DNA of 64,000 nucleotides. It comes from Sulfurovum sp. (GTDB lineage: Bacteria > Campylobacterota > Campylobacteria > Campylobacterales > Sulfurovaceae). A program made the position numbers and the translations under genes. Positions 1-8,750 of the stretch are shown here, piece after piece. The stretch is taken from NCBI GenBank assembly GCA_027049035.1, contig JALTVI010000018.1, positions 62,001 to 126,000 on the forward strand, read 5' to 3'. The stretch's first letter is position 1, and every line of letters begins with the position of its first letter. The notes below the pieces were generated by a model. That model saw only the letters and a list, made by a program, of their open reading frames with translations. It did no database searches and was not told where the DNA came from.

Positions 1-327
1 GCCGTACGCGACAATATCGACACGTTCGATCTGGAGCAGGCACGCAGACTGCGCGAAAAGTACGATGCCAATGTCAATATCTGCCGACTTGAGGGGGAGG
101 ATACGATGTATGTGCGTACCTATGAAAGAGGTGTCGAGGATGAGACGCTGGCGTGCGGGACGGGGATGGTCGCCTGCTTCATCCGCAACCACAAAGAGGG
201 CAGGGTGGCAGACCAGGTGAAGGTCCACCCCAAAAGCGGTGATGAGCTCTACGTCAGCTATGAAGAGGGTGTCTACCGATTTGGCGGGAAAGTGACCAAA
301 ACGTTCATTGCCGAAACACTCATTTAG
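1..327 (+). CDS. dapF: Diaminopimelate epimerase, C-terminal part
   Basis: This is the 3' end of a gene whose start lies before the window; the reading frame is open from base 1. It carries the family motif ETLACGTG, whose Cys is one of the two catalytic cysteines that interconvert LL- and meso-diaminopimelate for lysine and peptidoglycan synthesis in the cytoplasm. The tail (VHPKSGDELYV, then VTKTFIAETLI) ends where DapF proteins usually end. The Sel1 gene starts 11 bases later, so the two may be cotranscribed. The first catalytic Cys and the N-terminal lobe are outside the window. Confidence 0.93.
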   Translation, partial: AVRDNIDTFDLEQARRLREKYDANVNICRLEGEDTMYVRTYERGVEDETLACGTGMVACFIRNHKEGRVADQVKVHPKSGDELYVSYEEGVYRFGGKVTKTFIAETLI

Positions 328-338
328 AGAGGAAAAAT

Positions 339-977
339 ATGAAAAAACTGTTATATACCGCTATGCTCATTGGCAGTCTGTTTGCCGGAGAGTTCGACGA
401 TGCGATGCAAGCCTACAAAGCAGGCAACTACATTCAGGCCCTCAACGGCTTCTATGTGCTGGCAAAGAACGGCGATCCGCAGGCACAGTACAATGTGGGA
501 TTGATGTACGCCCTTGGCAAAGGGACGCAGCCCGATACCAAAAAGGCGATGGAGTGGTATGAAAAGGCGGCCAAGCAGGGTATGGCACAGGCGCAGTTCA
601 ATCTCGGGGAAATCTACCACAACCTCGGCGGTGTGGAGGAGCACGGCTACGAGAAGGCAAAATACTGGTACGAAAAGGCTTCGGCACAGGATGTTGCACA
701 GGCATACAACAACCTGGGATCACTCTATCTTGAAGGCAAGGGAGTGAAGAGAGATATTGAAAAAGCACTGACATACTTTGGCAAGGCTGCTGAACTGGGT
801 GATGCCAATGCAGACCTGAATCTCGGTATTCTCTACGCCTGGGGAGAGGGTGTCCCCAATGACAAGATGAAGGCGTACGAGTACTTCAAAAAGGCGCTGA
901 GTGCCGGGAAACGGCAGGCGGGTAACTATCTGGAAAAGCTCTGCAAAGAGAGCAGTTGGGTCTGTGAGAAGAAATAG
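339..977 (+). CDS. Secreted Sel1-repeat protein
   Basis: The 212-residue protein has a signal peptide (MKKLLYTAMLIGSLFAG) followed by about five Sel1/TPR-like repeats, recognisable by recurring A-x-x-x-LG-x-x-Y-x-x-G and A-x-x-W-Y-x-K-A patterns (residues about 40-200). Sel1 repeats form alpha-solenoids that bind partners; in this phylum they are common in small periplasmic or secreted proteins such as the Hcp cysteine-rich family. The C-terminus has a Cys pair (LCKESSWVCEKK). The start follows a GAGAGGAAAA ribosome-binding region. The partner is unknown. Confidence 0.85.
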   Translation: MKKLLYTAMLIGSLFAGEFDDAMQAYKAGNYIQALNGFYVLAKNGDPQAQYNVGLMYALGKGTQPDTKKAMEWYEKAAKQGMAQAQFNLGEIYHNLGGVEEHGYEKAKYWYEKASAQDVAQAYNNLGSLYLEGKGVKRDIEKALTYFGKAAELGDANADLNLGILYAWGEGVPNDKMKAYEYFKKALSAGKRQAGNYLEKLCKESSWVCEKK

Positions 978-992
978 CTCTCTTCTCTTTTT
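966..992 (+). terminator. Hairpin terminator at the Sel1 gene stop
   Basis: GAGAAGA (966-972) pairs with TCTTCTC (981-987) and is followed by a run of T. The stem overlaps the stop codon. This is a candidate intrinsic terminator separating the Sel1 gene from tRNA-Val. Confidence 0.5.
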
Positions 993-1049
993 CTGCTTTA
1001 CGGGAAAATTAAGCTTTATTTCTATATAATTCCCACCTACAAAATTTGT

Positions 1050-1125
1050 GGTCGCGTAGCTCAGTTGGTAGAGCACTACCTTGACATGGTAGTGGTCGTT
1101 GGTTCAAGTCCAATCGTGGCCACCA
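1050..1125 (+). tRNA. tRNA-Val (anticodon GAC)
   Basis: A complete cloverleaf can be folded by hand: acceptor GGTCGCG with CGTGGCC (two G-U pairs), a D-arm beginning GTAGCTCAGTTGG, anticodon stem CTACC/GGTAG with loop TTGACAT (anticodon GAC, reading GUC/GUU valine), T-arm GTTGG-TTCAAGT-CCAAT, discriminator A and an encoded CCA. Its length is 76 nt. The AT-rich sequence TATATAAT about 25 bases upstream is a plausible -10 element. Confidence 0.95.
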
Positions 1126-1203
1126 TATATCTTCTTCGATACAATTCATTTTTTCAAAAATCATAGTATAATACTCCCATTACGTTTACGAAAGAGAGAA
1201 GTT

Positions 1204-1617
1204 ATGGATAAATCGATGATGGTATTCATTGCCGTGGGTATAGGCTTCTTCTATCTGGTGACCACCTATGTGGGAGACATACAGAAAGAGGATGACCGTC
1301 TGCAGAATACGGGGTATGAACAGGAACACAAGTTCGACCAGTACTATACCGAGGACAGTATGGGAGACAAGATACTCGATGTGACGCTTGCTGATCCGCA
1401 GACGCAGGTGGCGGCCTGGAACAAGAGCCCGCTCAAAGAGGAGTATCTTGACCTCTTTCCTGACTTCGATACAATGCGTACGTTCGTCAAGAACCGTGTA
1501 AGAGGCAAGGAACTTATCGACAAACTTAACAGGCAGATACAGGAAACCGAAGACAAGTTTTTCTCCGGAGCACTCGATGCAGAAGGCGCCAAGAGGGCGC
1601 TGAAACAGCTTAAATAG
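1204..1617 (+). CDS. Membrane-anchored protein of unknown function
   Basis: This 137-residue protein has one N-terminal membrane segment (about residues 5-23, MVFIAVGIGFFYLVTTYVG) and a charged soluble part that ends in a predicted helical region (RQIQETEDKFFSGALDAEGAKRAL). The ATG at 1204 is preferred over upstream in-frame starts because GAGAGAAG lies just upstream. I do not recognise a family. It converges on the OmpA-like lipoprotein gene with only three bases between the stops. Confidence 0.75.
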   Translation: MDKSMMVFIAVGIGFFYLVTTYVGDIQKEDDRLQNTGYEQEHKFDQYYTEDSMGDKILDVTLADPQTQVAAWNKSPLKEEYLDLFPDFDTMRTFVKNRVRGKELIDKLNRQIQETEDKFFSGALDAEGAKRALKQLK

Positions 1618-1620
1618 CCT

Positions 1621-2337
1621 TTATCTGCAAGGGTCTGTCATCCGGTTGCTGTTGGCATAGAGATAAACTTCGACACGCCGGTTGAGTGCTTTGTTGCGTG
1701 CCGAGGTATTCGGTGCGATCGGTTTTTGCCATGAACATCCCTTTATAAGAGGGCGGCCATTCATTGTCAGGAGGTTGGCAACGCTTCTGGCGCGTCTCTC
1801 TGAGAGAGCCAGGTTATAATTGTAACTTCCGGTATTATCTGTAAATCCGGCGACACCGACAATAGTTTGTGGGTAACTGGCAAGTACCCGTCCTACCTTT
1901 TGTACTTTTATCTTTGCGCTTGGCTGCAGCCTGTCAGAATTGGTTTTGAACATCATTTTGTCACGGAACATAATCTTGACATAGTCGGGGTGTTTGGAGA
2001 CGATAATGTCATGATTCGGATCAAGTGCGGCAAGCGGGTCGTTGTTGACCCCTGTGCCGAGTGCACGCGCTACGGCATTAGCCTGTTCATCCAGACTGTA
2101 GCCTACGGCACCGCCGAGGGCAGCACCGAGCAGCGCACCTATTGCTGCACGTTCCCCTTTGTGATGTCCTTTGGTATTGTAGCCTATGGCAGCACCTGCC
2201 AATGCCCCGGCAAGTGCACCGGTTTTGGTACGGTCGTAGCTTGTATCCTCTACCAGACCAGGGTCACTGTAGCAGCCTGTAAGCAGAAATAGTGCAGCTG
2301 TTGCAGCCAGTATGGTTTTTTTCGTTTTGATCATCAT
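1621..2337 (-). CDS. Glycine-zipper / OmpA-domain lipoprotein
   Basis: The 238-residue protein has a lipoprotein signal (LFLLTGC, Cys about 22). A Gly/Ala-rich zipper follows (GALAGALAGAAIG, then GALLGAALGGAVG). The C-terminus is an OmpA-type peptidoglycan-binding domain (residues about 120-235) with the VAGFTDNTGSYNYNLALSERRA motif, containing the D and R that contact diaminopimelate, and the NRRVEV ending. It probably tethers the outer membrane to the wall. It lies ten bases after a smaller glycine-zipper lipoprotein gene on the same strand, so the two probably form an operon. Confidence 0.9.
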   Translation of the reverse strand: MMIKTKKTILAATAALFLLTGCYSDPGLVEDTSYDRTKTGALAGALAGAAIGYNTKGHHKGERAAIGALLGAALGGAVGYSLDEQANAVARALGTGVNNDPLAALDPNHDIIVSKHPDYVKIMFRDKMMFKTNSDRLQPSAKIKVQKVGRVLASYPQTIVGVAGFTDNTGSYNYNLALSERRARSVANLLTMNGRPLIKGCSWQKPIAPNTSARNKALNRRVEVYLYANSNRMTDPCR

Positions 2338-2346
2338 ATCTCCTTT

Positions 2347-2616
2347 TTATTCGTGCCATCCGCCCGTCTCTACGGGTTCGGGATTGCTCTCGTCTACTGC
2401 ATTGCCTACAAGACCGCCTACGGCAGCACCGGCCAGTGCGCCAAGTGCGGCATTGGTACCTCTGTGGTGTCCACTGTTATAGCCTATAACCGATCCTGCG
2501 ATGGCTCCGGTAGCAATACCTGTCTGTGTTGCGTTGGCAGGTACTGCTTCATTGCCGGTACATCCGGAAAGCAGAAGGATTACAGTGGCAGAAAGTAGAT
2601 AGACTGTATGTCTCAT
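2347..2616 (-). CDS. Small glycine-zipper lipoprotein
   Basis: This 89-residue protein has a lipobox (LLSGC) and a glycine-zipper segment (GAIAGSVIGYNSGHHRGTNA followed by ALGALAGAAVGGLVG) nearly identical in layout to the zipper of the following OmpA-type gene (GYNTKGHHKGERAAIGALLG). The pair appears to derive from duplication of the zipper module. Proteins of this type sit in the outer membrane; the exact role is unknown. It is the first gene of the pair. Confidence 0.82.
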   Translation of the reverse strand: MRHTVYLLSATVILLLSGCTGNEAVPANATQTGIATGAIAGSVIGYNSGHHRGTNAALGALAGAAVGGLVGNAVDESNPEPVETGGWHE

Positions 2617-2682
2617 TCTGTCCTCCTTGTTTTGGCTTCAAATTAAATTATAGCATATCAAAGTGACAAAATTGCGGTTTTT

Positions 2683-3879
2683 TTAGTGCGATGAAATATT
2701 TTTTTGTATGATTTTCTGGTACCACTCCCAAAGTGTTTTTTCAAAACCGACCTTTCGTGTTTCATAAAAGCGGAGGGGCGCAGTTGCATAGGATTGTTTG
2801 ACCCAACCACCGAAATCATGAGGATAACGGTACGCTTTAGCATGTGTTTTAATGTGGTCTGGAACAGGGTAGATATTGCCTTCTCTGATCGCTTTCTGTG
2901 CCCGGTTAATCGCCATATAGGCGCTGTTGGACTTGGGAGAGGAGGCAAGGTAGATTGTCAACTGTGCAAGTGAAATACGAGCTTCCGGGTAGCCGATATG
3001 CCTGACAATATTAAGCGTGGAAGCGGCAAGATTGAGGGCATTGGGGTTGGCATTGCCGATATCTTCGCTGGCAAGGATGGCAAGTCGCCTTGCGATGAAC
3101 TCAGCAGGCTCTCCGCCTTCGATGAGACGGGCGAGGTAGTAGAGTGCGGCATCGATGTCCGATCCCCGCACACTCTTGATCATTGCCGAAGTGAGTTCGT
3201 AGTGGCTTTCGCTCTCACTGCTGCCCGCCTGCATGGCGTGGGGGCGGATAGACTTGAGTATTTCAAGCGTAACTGGATTGGCTACGGCCGCAGCACTCTC
3301 AAGGAGATTAAGCATCGCACGCAGGTCCCCACCGCTGGAGAATACGAGGTACTCCCTGGCATCCTCCTCTGCTTCAATGTGCTCCTTTTCAAGCACATTG
3401 TCCAAAAAAGCGTGCATCGCTTCATTGCCGATGGCATTCAGTTCGAAGAGGTGGGCGCGGGAGCGCATCGCGGCTGTCAGGGAGTAGTAGGGGTTTTCTG
3501 TCGAAGCGCCGATGATAAGCGCGTCATTGTTCTCCATAAAGGGCAGCAGCACCTCCTGCTGGTTCTTGCTGAGCCGGTGCACTTCGTCGATGAAAATGAG
3601 CGGTTTCTGCAGCGCATTGGCGTAGGTTTTGAAGATTTTTCGCAACTCTTCTATCTTGAGGGAGGTGGCGTTCATTTCATAGAATGGTCGACCCAGGGTC
3701 TGCGCGATGACACGCGCAAGGGTGGTCTTCCCGCATCCGGGAGGGCCGTAGAGAAAGGTGTGCTCCAGTTTACCGCTCTCAATGAGTTTGCGAAGCACCC
3801 CCTCTTGGCCAAGCAGCCGCTCCTGCCCAATTATTTCGTCAAGGATGGCCGGACGGTATTTGAGTGCGAGGGTGCTCAT
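2683..3879 (-). CDS. rarA: Replication-associated recombination protein A (RarA/MgsA AAA+ ATPase)
   Basis: The 398-residue protein has Walker A GPPGCGKTT (about residues 45-53), Walker B FIDEVHRL, a sensor-1 segment (IIGASTENPYY) and the C-terminal RarA tetramerisation region (SPKSNSAYMAINRA). RarA acts at stalled forks with the replisome. The C-terminal motif HDFGGWVKQSYAP-type ending is typical of the family. Its start overlaps the end of the upstream pseudouridine synthase by four bases, indicating translational coupling. Confidence 0.95.
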   Translation of the reverse strand: MSTLALKYRPAILDEIIGQERLLGQEGVLRKLIESGKLEHTFLYGPPGCGKTTLARVIAQTLGRPFYEMNATSLKIEELRKIFKTYANALQKPLIFIDEVHRLSKNQQEVLLPFMENNDALIIGASTENPYYSLTAAMRSRAHLFELNAIGNEAMHAFLDNVLEKEHIEAEEDAREYLVFSSGGDLRAMLNLLESAAAVANPVTLEILKSIRPHAMQAGSSESESHYELTSAMIKSVRGSDIDAALYYLARLIEGGEPAEFIARRLAILASEDIGNANPNALNLAASTLNIVRHIGYPEARISLAQLTIYLASSPKSNSAYMAINRAQKAIREGNIYPVPDHIKTHAKAYRYPHDFGGWVKQSYATAPLRFYETRKVGFEKTLWEWYQKIIQKNISSH

Positions 3880-4685
3880 TGTTCCCGCTCGTCCTCAGTG
3901 GCTCTCTTTTTGGCCTTTTTCTGCTCTTTTTTGCGTGCTTTGAGAAAGGCGTGCAGGTCGTCATATTCGCGTTTGGTGAAAAAACGTGTCTTGTTGGTAG
4001 GCAGGTTGTTCAGTTCGATGCCTCCGAATGCGACACGTTTGAGATCGAGTACTTTTGCGTCGAAGTGTGCGAAGAAGCGGCGCAGTTCTCGGTTCTTGCC
4101 TTCGTTGATGGTCACACGCAGTTTGGTGTAGTTCTTCCCCTCGCTGCGAAGTTCGAAGCCGACAAAGGGAGCGAACGCCATACTGCGTATCTTGCTCTTT
4201 TCGTGTGCACCGGCAGTGGCATCGTCAAGCACCAGCCCCTCGCGCATCGCATCGACCATCTCCTGCGTGAGCGGTTTGTCTATCTTGATGTTGTAGGTAC
4301 GGTCAAGAGAGCTCTCCATAAGCGCCGTAGCGACCTCTACATTGTCCGTCAGCAGCAAAAGTCCCTCAGAGGCATAGTCGAGCCTGCCTACAGGGATAAA
4401 GTGCCTGAATTTGCCCGGAAGCTTGTGGTAGATGGTGGTACGCCCTCGGTCATCCTTTTTGGTTACCAGCACCCCTTTGGGCTTGTTGTAGACGATAACG
4501 GTCACCTCGTTGCCCTTCTCCTTGACCATCCGCCCCTTGACGAAGATGCGGTCGCCGGGCTGAACCTCGTAGCCAAACTCCTTGATGGGGCGTTTGTTGA
4601 GGGTCACCTCTCCCGCTTCTATAAGCTTGTCCGCTTCTCTTCTGGAGTATTTGGTATTGTGGGCGATATATTTGTTGAGTCTCAA
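3876..4685 (-). CDS. RsuA/RluB-family pseudouridine synthase
   Basis: The 269-residue protein has an N-terminal S4 RNA-binding domain (MRLNKYIAHNTKYSRREADKL region) and the catalytic motif GRLDYASEGLLLLT, whose Asp is the nucleophile. The GKNRELRRFF motif is characteristic of the RluB/RsuA branch. The C-terminal tail is Lys/Arg-rich. It would isomerise a uridine in rRNA, probably 23S position 2605 if RluB-like, but the substrate cannot be told from sequence. It lies between kdsD (nine bases apart) and rarA (overlapping). Confidence 0.92.
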   Translation of the reverse strand: MRLNKYIAHNTKYSRREADKLIEAGEVTLNKRPIKEFGYEVQPGDRIFVKGRMVKEKGNEVTVIVYNKPKGVLVTKKDDRGRTTIYHKLPGKFRHFIPVGRLDYASEGLLLLTDNVEVATALMESSLDRTYNIKIDKPLTQEMVDAMREGLVLDDATAGAHEKSKIRSMAFAPFVGFELRSEGKNYTKLRVTINEGKNRELRRFFAHFDAKVLDLKRVAFGGIELNNLPTNKTRFFTKREYDDLHAFLKARKKEQKKAKKRATEDEREQ

Positions 4686-4694
4686 GGTGTTGCC

Positions 4695-5663
4695 TTACTT
4701 GCTTTTGATACCTGCGTTTACCAGGTCGTGAATGTGCAGCACGCCGACGATTCTGCCATCACTGTCAGTGATGGGCAGCAGCTGTATGCGTGCATTCTCT
4801 ATGATTTCGAGCGCTTCGCTTGCTAGAAGATTTGTATTCTGGTAGCTTTTAGGTGCCTTAGTTGCGTAGGTGTAGGCGCTCTCATCCATGCTAAACCCCT
4901 CCTGCATCAGTGCGCGTCTGAGATCACCGTCGCTTAGGATGGCGCTGAGCCTTCCGTTCTCATCGACAATCAGTACGTTGCCAAGCTTCCCTTCACTCAT
5001 CGTGACGATGGCCTCTTTGAGCGGTGTGGTCTGCGTGATGACAGGCAGATTCTCCGTGCGCATCAGGTCCTTTATCTTGACAAAGAGCTTCTTGCCCAGC
5101 GAGCCTCCGGGGTGGAAAGAGGCGAAATCCTCTTTCTTGAAACCTCTCTGCTTCATCAGGGCCACCGCTAGCGCATCACCGAGTGCCATTGTAAGCGTTG
5201 TCGATGCAGTAGGCGCGGTGTTGAGAGGACAGGCCTCTTTTGCAACGGATATATCGATCCAAACATCGGCATAGCGCCCCAGTGAAGAGTCGGGATTGCC
5301 CGTCATCCCTATCAGCGGAATCTCGAAGCGTTTGATATGCGGCAGGATCTTCGTCAGCTCTTCACTCTCGCCGCTGCTGCTGATGGCAAGCAGGGCATCC
5401 TCTTTGCCGATCATTCCCAGGTCACCGTGCAGTGCTTCGGTAGGGTGCAGAAAGAAACTCGATGTCCCTGTAGAGGCGAATGTGGCTGCCATTTTGGCAC
5501 CCACAAGTCCCGATTTCCCCACACCGGTGATGATCAGTTTCCCCTTGGTCTGCAAAATGAGTCTGACGGCTTTGGTGAAGTTCTCATCGAGTCTGTTGGC
5601 TGCTTTTTGCAGCGCATCCGCTTCGATTCGCAGGGTCTCTTTGGCACTCTCTATCAGGTTCAT
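4695..5663 (-). CDS. kdsD: Arabinose-5-phosphate isomerase, KpsF/GutQ type
   Basis: The 322-residue protein has an N-terminal SIS domain (TGVGKSGLVGAKMAATFASTG, about residues 47-67, and SSSGESEE) and two C-terminal CBS domains (about 200-320). KdsD converts ribulose-5-phosphate to arabinose-5-phosphate, the first step of Kdo synthesis for lipopolysaccharide core. The CPLNTAPTAST motif and full length match the family. It begins a likely operon with the pseudouridine synthase and rarA. A TATAAT sequence lies about 40 bases upstream of the start. Confidence 0.93.
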   Translation of the reverse strand: MNLIESAKETLRIEADALQKAANRLDENFTKAVRLILQTKGKLIITGVGKSGLVGAKMAATFASTGTSSFFLHPTEALHGDLGMIGKEDALLAISSSGESEELTKILPHIKRFEIPLIGMTGNPDSSLGRYADVWIDISVAKEACPLNTAPTASTTLTMALGDALAVALMKQRGFKKEDFASFHPGGSLGKKLFVKIKDLMRTENLPVITQTTPLKEAIVTMSEGKLGNVLIVDENGRLSAILSDGDLRRALMQEGFSMDESAYTYATKAPKSYQNTNLLASEALEIIENARIQLLPITDSDGRIVGVLHIHDLVNAGIKSK

Positions 5664-5750
5664 GGTTTCGCTCGTTGTGAATGGATTGTCAGGGTATGAT
5701 TATAACACAGATATGTGCAGGGCAGGGCGGAGGGCCCTGTACCACAGGTC

Positions 5751-7853
5751 TTAGACGACAAAGACGGTAGGGATGATGAGCGGATAGCGTTTTTTGGTGC
5801 GTACGATGTGCTTGCGTACCGCCGCTCTGATCTCGGTTTCGATGACAGTGTGTTCAGGGATCCCTTTGGCTTTCATGTTCAGCAGCATCGTCTCGAGCAG
5901 CTGCTCGATCTCTTTGGCGAACTTCTTGTCTTCCTTGTCGGGAACCAGTCCGTGGGTATAGACGACAGGTTTGCCTACCAGTCTGCCCTCGCTCTGTGAA
6001 ACCTGCGCGACGATGGTTACGATACCGTCTTCTGCAAGCTTCTGTCTGTCAAGCACGACATCGTTCTCGATGGTCATGTTGTTCTGGTTGTCGATATAGG
6101 TTTTGCCAGACTTGACCGTCTTGACCTTCTTGAGGTACTTCGGTGTGATCTCTACCTGGTCGCCGTCGCTCATCAGCAGGATGTTGCGCTCGTCCACGCC
6201 GCACTCTACCGCCGTACGTGCATGCTTGGCGATGTGGTTGTACTCTCCGTGAACAGGAAGGAAGAACTTAGGCTGTACCAGTCTGAGGATGAGCTTCTGC
6301 TCCTCCTGTGCTGCGTGTCCTGAGACATGAATGTCACTGAACTCTTTGTAGCGTACGGTAACGCCTGCTTTCATCAGCAGGTTCATCAGCTTCGAAACAC
6401 TCGCTTCGTTGCCTGGAATGGCCGAAGCGGAGATGATAACCGTGTCGCTTGGCTTGAGTTTGATATGGCGGTGTTCATCTGTCGCCATACGGTTGAGGGC
6501 TGCCATCGTTTCACCCTGCGAACCGGTAGTGACGATGAGAATCTCATGGTCGGCATACTTCGGGACTTCATGCACTTCGATGAAGTGTCTGTCGTCGATA
6601 TCCACAAAGCCCAGCGCACGGTTGGTTTCGACGTTACGCTCCATGGAGCGGCCGATGACACAGATCTTTCTGCCGTGCTTGACCCCGCGCTGCATCGCCT
6701 GGAAGATACGGTGCACGTTGGAGGAGAAAGTAGACATGATTACTCGCCCCTTCGCCATCTCGAAGAGCTGGTCGAAAGTTTTCCCCACAACGGTCTCACT
6801 TTTGGTAAAGCCGGGGTTGTGCGAGTTGGTAGAATCGGAGAAGAGGCAGAGCACGCCCTTTTCGCCATAGTATGCGTAGCGTCTGAGGTCCATCGTGTAG
6901 CCGTCTACCGGTGTATGGTCGATCTTGAAGTCCGCTGTGTGCATCAAAATACCCGCAGGCGTCTCGATGGCAAGTGAACAGGCATCGATGATGGAGTGGG
7001 TGTTGTGGATCCATTCGATCTTCAGATCACCAATTTCGTACTGCTTTCTTTTGGTAACGAAACGGAAGTACTTCGCATCACCCTTGAGACCGTGCTCGTT
7101 GAACTTGTTCTCGATCATCGCCAGTGCCAGCGGTGTACCGTAGATAGGGAACTTCAGCTCTTTGAAGAGGTAGGGAACCGCACCGATGTGGTCTTCGTGG
7201 CCGTGTGTGATGACGATGGCCTTGATCTTGTCCTTGATGGTATGCAGGTAGCTGAAGTCGGGAACGAGAATGTCCACGCCGTGCATCGTCTCATCGGGGA
7301 AGCTCATACCCACATCGATGACGATGGCGGTGGTTTCCGTTTCGAGTACGGCCATGTTCCCGCCGATCTCTCCGAGGCCTCCAAGCGGTGTGAAGCGCAC
7401 CTTCCCTTTGGAGTTGAGGTCTATCTGCTTCCACGGCGCCATTCTGGCTTCCTGAACGCGCTTGTTCTCCTCGATGGAGGCGCGCATCTCATCGTTTACC
7501 GTGGTAACGTTCTTGCGCTTGTTCCCGCCGCGCCCCTTGTTTCCTCCGCCGTTGCGGTTGGCGTTGTTGCCGGGCTTGCGGTTGGCGTTGTTGCCCTGCT
7601 TCTGGCCCTGGTTGCCCTGGCCTTCCTGGCGCGGCTGTCCGCCCTGACGGTTGGGGTTTGGTTTTCTGTTACGGTTACGGTTGCGATTGCGGTTTTCGTT
7701 ACGGTTCTCACCGCCTTCGCCGCCGCTGTTTTGGCCTTGGTTGTTGTTCTGTCTGTGCGGGTTGGGTCTTCTGTTGCGCTGAGGCTTATTGCCCTCTTGC
7801 GTTTTTTGCCCTTGATTTTGACTGTTTTCGTTGGTTGGTTTGCTGTTTTCCAT
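5751..7853 (-). CDS. rnj: Ribonuclease J with long basic N-terminal tail
   Basis: The 700-residue protein starts with about 115 residues rich in Asn, Gln, Arg and Gly (tandem RN/NR dipeptides), then a metallo-beta-lactamase/beta-CASP core. The metal-binding motif HGHEDH lies at residues 217-222, and further motifs are HTADFKID, FSDSTNS and SGHAAQEE. RNase J is an endo/5'-exonuclease central to RNA decay in this phylum; Helicobacter RNase J also has an extended N-terminus. The start ATG lies inside rsmA, with AAAGGA nine bases upstream, giving a 68-base overlap. Confidence 0.95.
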   Translation of the reverse strand: MENSKPTNENSQNQGQKTQEGNKPQRNRRPNPHRQNNNQGQNSGGEGGENRNENRNRNRNRNRKPNPNRQGGQPRQEGQGNQGQKQGNNANRKPGNNANRNGGGNKGRGGNKRKNVTTVNDEMRASIEENKRVQEARMAPWKQIDLNSKGKVRFTPLGGLGEIGGNMAVLETETTAIVIDVGMSFPDETMHGVDILVPDFSYLHTIKDKIKAIVITHGHEDHIGAVPYLFKELKFPIYGTPLALAMIENKFNEHGLKGDAKYFRFVTKRKQYEIGDLKIEWIHNTHSIIDACSLAIETPAGILMHTADFKIDHTPVDGYTMDLRRYAYYGEKGVLCLFSDSTNSHNPGFTKSETVVGKTFDQLFEMAKGRVIMSTFSSNVHRIFQAMQRGVKHGRKICVIGRSMERNVETNRALGFVDIDDRHFIEVHEVPKYADHEILIVTTGSQGETMAALNRMATDEHRHIKLKPSDTVIISASAIPGNEASVSKLMNLLMKAGVTVRYKEFSDIHVSGHAAQEEQKLILRLVQPKFFLPVHGEYNHIAKHARTAVECGVDERNILLMSDGDQVEITPKYLKKVKTVKSGKTYIDNQNNMTIENDVVLDRQKLAEDGIVTIVAQVSQSEGRLVGKPVVYTHGLVPDKEDKKFAKEIEQLLETMLLNMKAKGIPEHTVIETEIRAAVRKHIVRTKKRYPLIIPTVFVV

Positions 7854-8646
7854 CTAACATATCCTTTAATTCATTATATAGCAGATGATATATCGATGTC
7901 CCAGCTTCATGAGGACGCAAATTCGGATCGAGGTCCAGTTTTGCGAAGGTTTCTGCAACCCTATCTTTGGAAAAGGCTGCAGTGAGGTTTTTAAAAAGCT
8001 TTTTGCGCGGCTGCGCGAAAGCGATCCTGAGGAACGCTTCAAACTTTTCGTCATCCAGACTGCGCTCTTTCTCTATCAAAAGCACGGCGGAGGTCACCTT
8101 GGGGGGCGGAATGAACGCTTCGGGTTCTACCTCGAAACAGAGCGTGGCCTTCCCGACGCTCGAAGCCAGTACGGAGAGAGCGGAAAATGCCTTCTCTCCG
8201 GGTTTGGCAGCGAACTTGACGGCAACTTCCTTCTGAACCATGACCAGTATGGACCGGCACTGTTCATCCTTGAAAGCTTTCAATATGATATTGGTTGCAA
8301 TATAGTAGGGGAGGTTCGCTACCAGATGATAAGGCTCATCCAGCAGAGCGCCTTCCCCCCAACGCTCAAGCACATCTCCGCAGCGCAGTTCGAAACGACC
8401 CTGTGAGATGGGGGCTTCGAACTCCGTAGCAAGATGCTCGCATAGTCTTTTATCAACCTCAAATGCTGTGACATTTCGAGCTTTTACAAGCTCTTTGGTT
8501 AAATCACCTAAGCCAGGCCCGATCTCGGCGACCTTCAGGTCGTCTTCGGGCATCGCTTGGATGATTTTCTGCAGGTAGAGACTGTTTTTCAGAAAATTCT
8601 GGCCGAATTTTTTCGATGCAAACTCCGCCAAATTGTCGGTTATCAT
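7786..8646 (-). CDS. rsmA: 16S rRNA dimethyladenosine transferase
   Basis: The 286-residue protein has FGQNFLKN near the N-terminus, the SAM-binding motif EIGPGLGDLT and the catalytic NLPYYIAT motif. It dimethylates two adenosines in helix 45 of 16S rRNA. Its last ~22 codons, a Gln/Lys/Arg-rich tail, overlap the start of rnj in another frame. The gene is divergent from hisF, and the intervening 100 bases carry AT-rich promoter-like sequence (TATAAT) for both sides. Confidence 0.95.
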   Translation of the reverse strand: MITDNLAEFASKKFGQNFLKNSLYLQKIIQAMPEDDLKVAEIGPGLGDLTKELVKARNVTAFEVDKRLCEHLATEFEAPISQGRFELRCGDVLERWGEGALLDEPYHLVANLPYYIATNIILKAFKDEQCRSILVMVQKEVAVKFAAKPGEKAFSALSVLASSVGKATLCFEVEPEAFIPPPKVTSAVLLIEKERSLDDEKFEAFLRIAFAQPRKKLFKNLTAAFSKDRVAETFAKLDLDPNLRPHEAGTSIYHLLYNELKDMLDGKQQTNQRKQSKSRAKNARGQ

Positions 8647-8750
8647 ACTATAATCTACCTTTATAGCCGATGGCTAAACCCCTATTTGGGATAATTTTTG
8701 TATAATCTTACCATAAATTTGCCCAAAATGGCGGCAGAAACGGAGAATTG

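Noticed and set aside
7496-7711. Thr/Ala/Arg-rich frame on the minus strand inside rnj
   Set aside because: It is a shadow of the low-complexity codons of the RNase J tail in another frame.
8748-8750. TTG as hisF start
   Set aside because: The ATG immediately following fits the ribosome-binding-site spacing and the usual [12 protein letters not shown]-terminus better.
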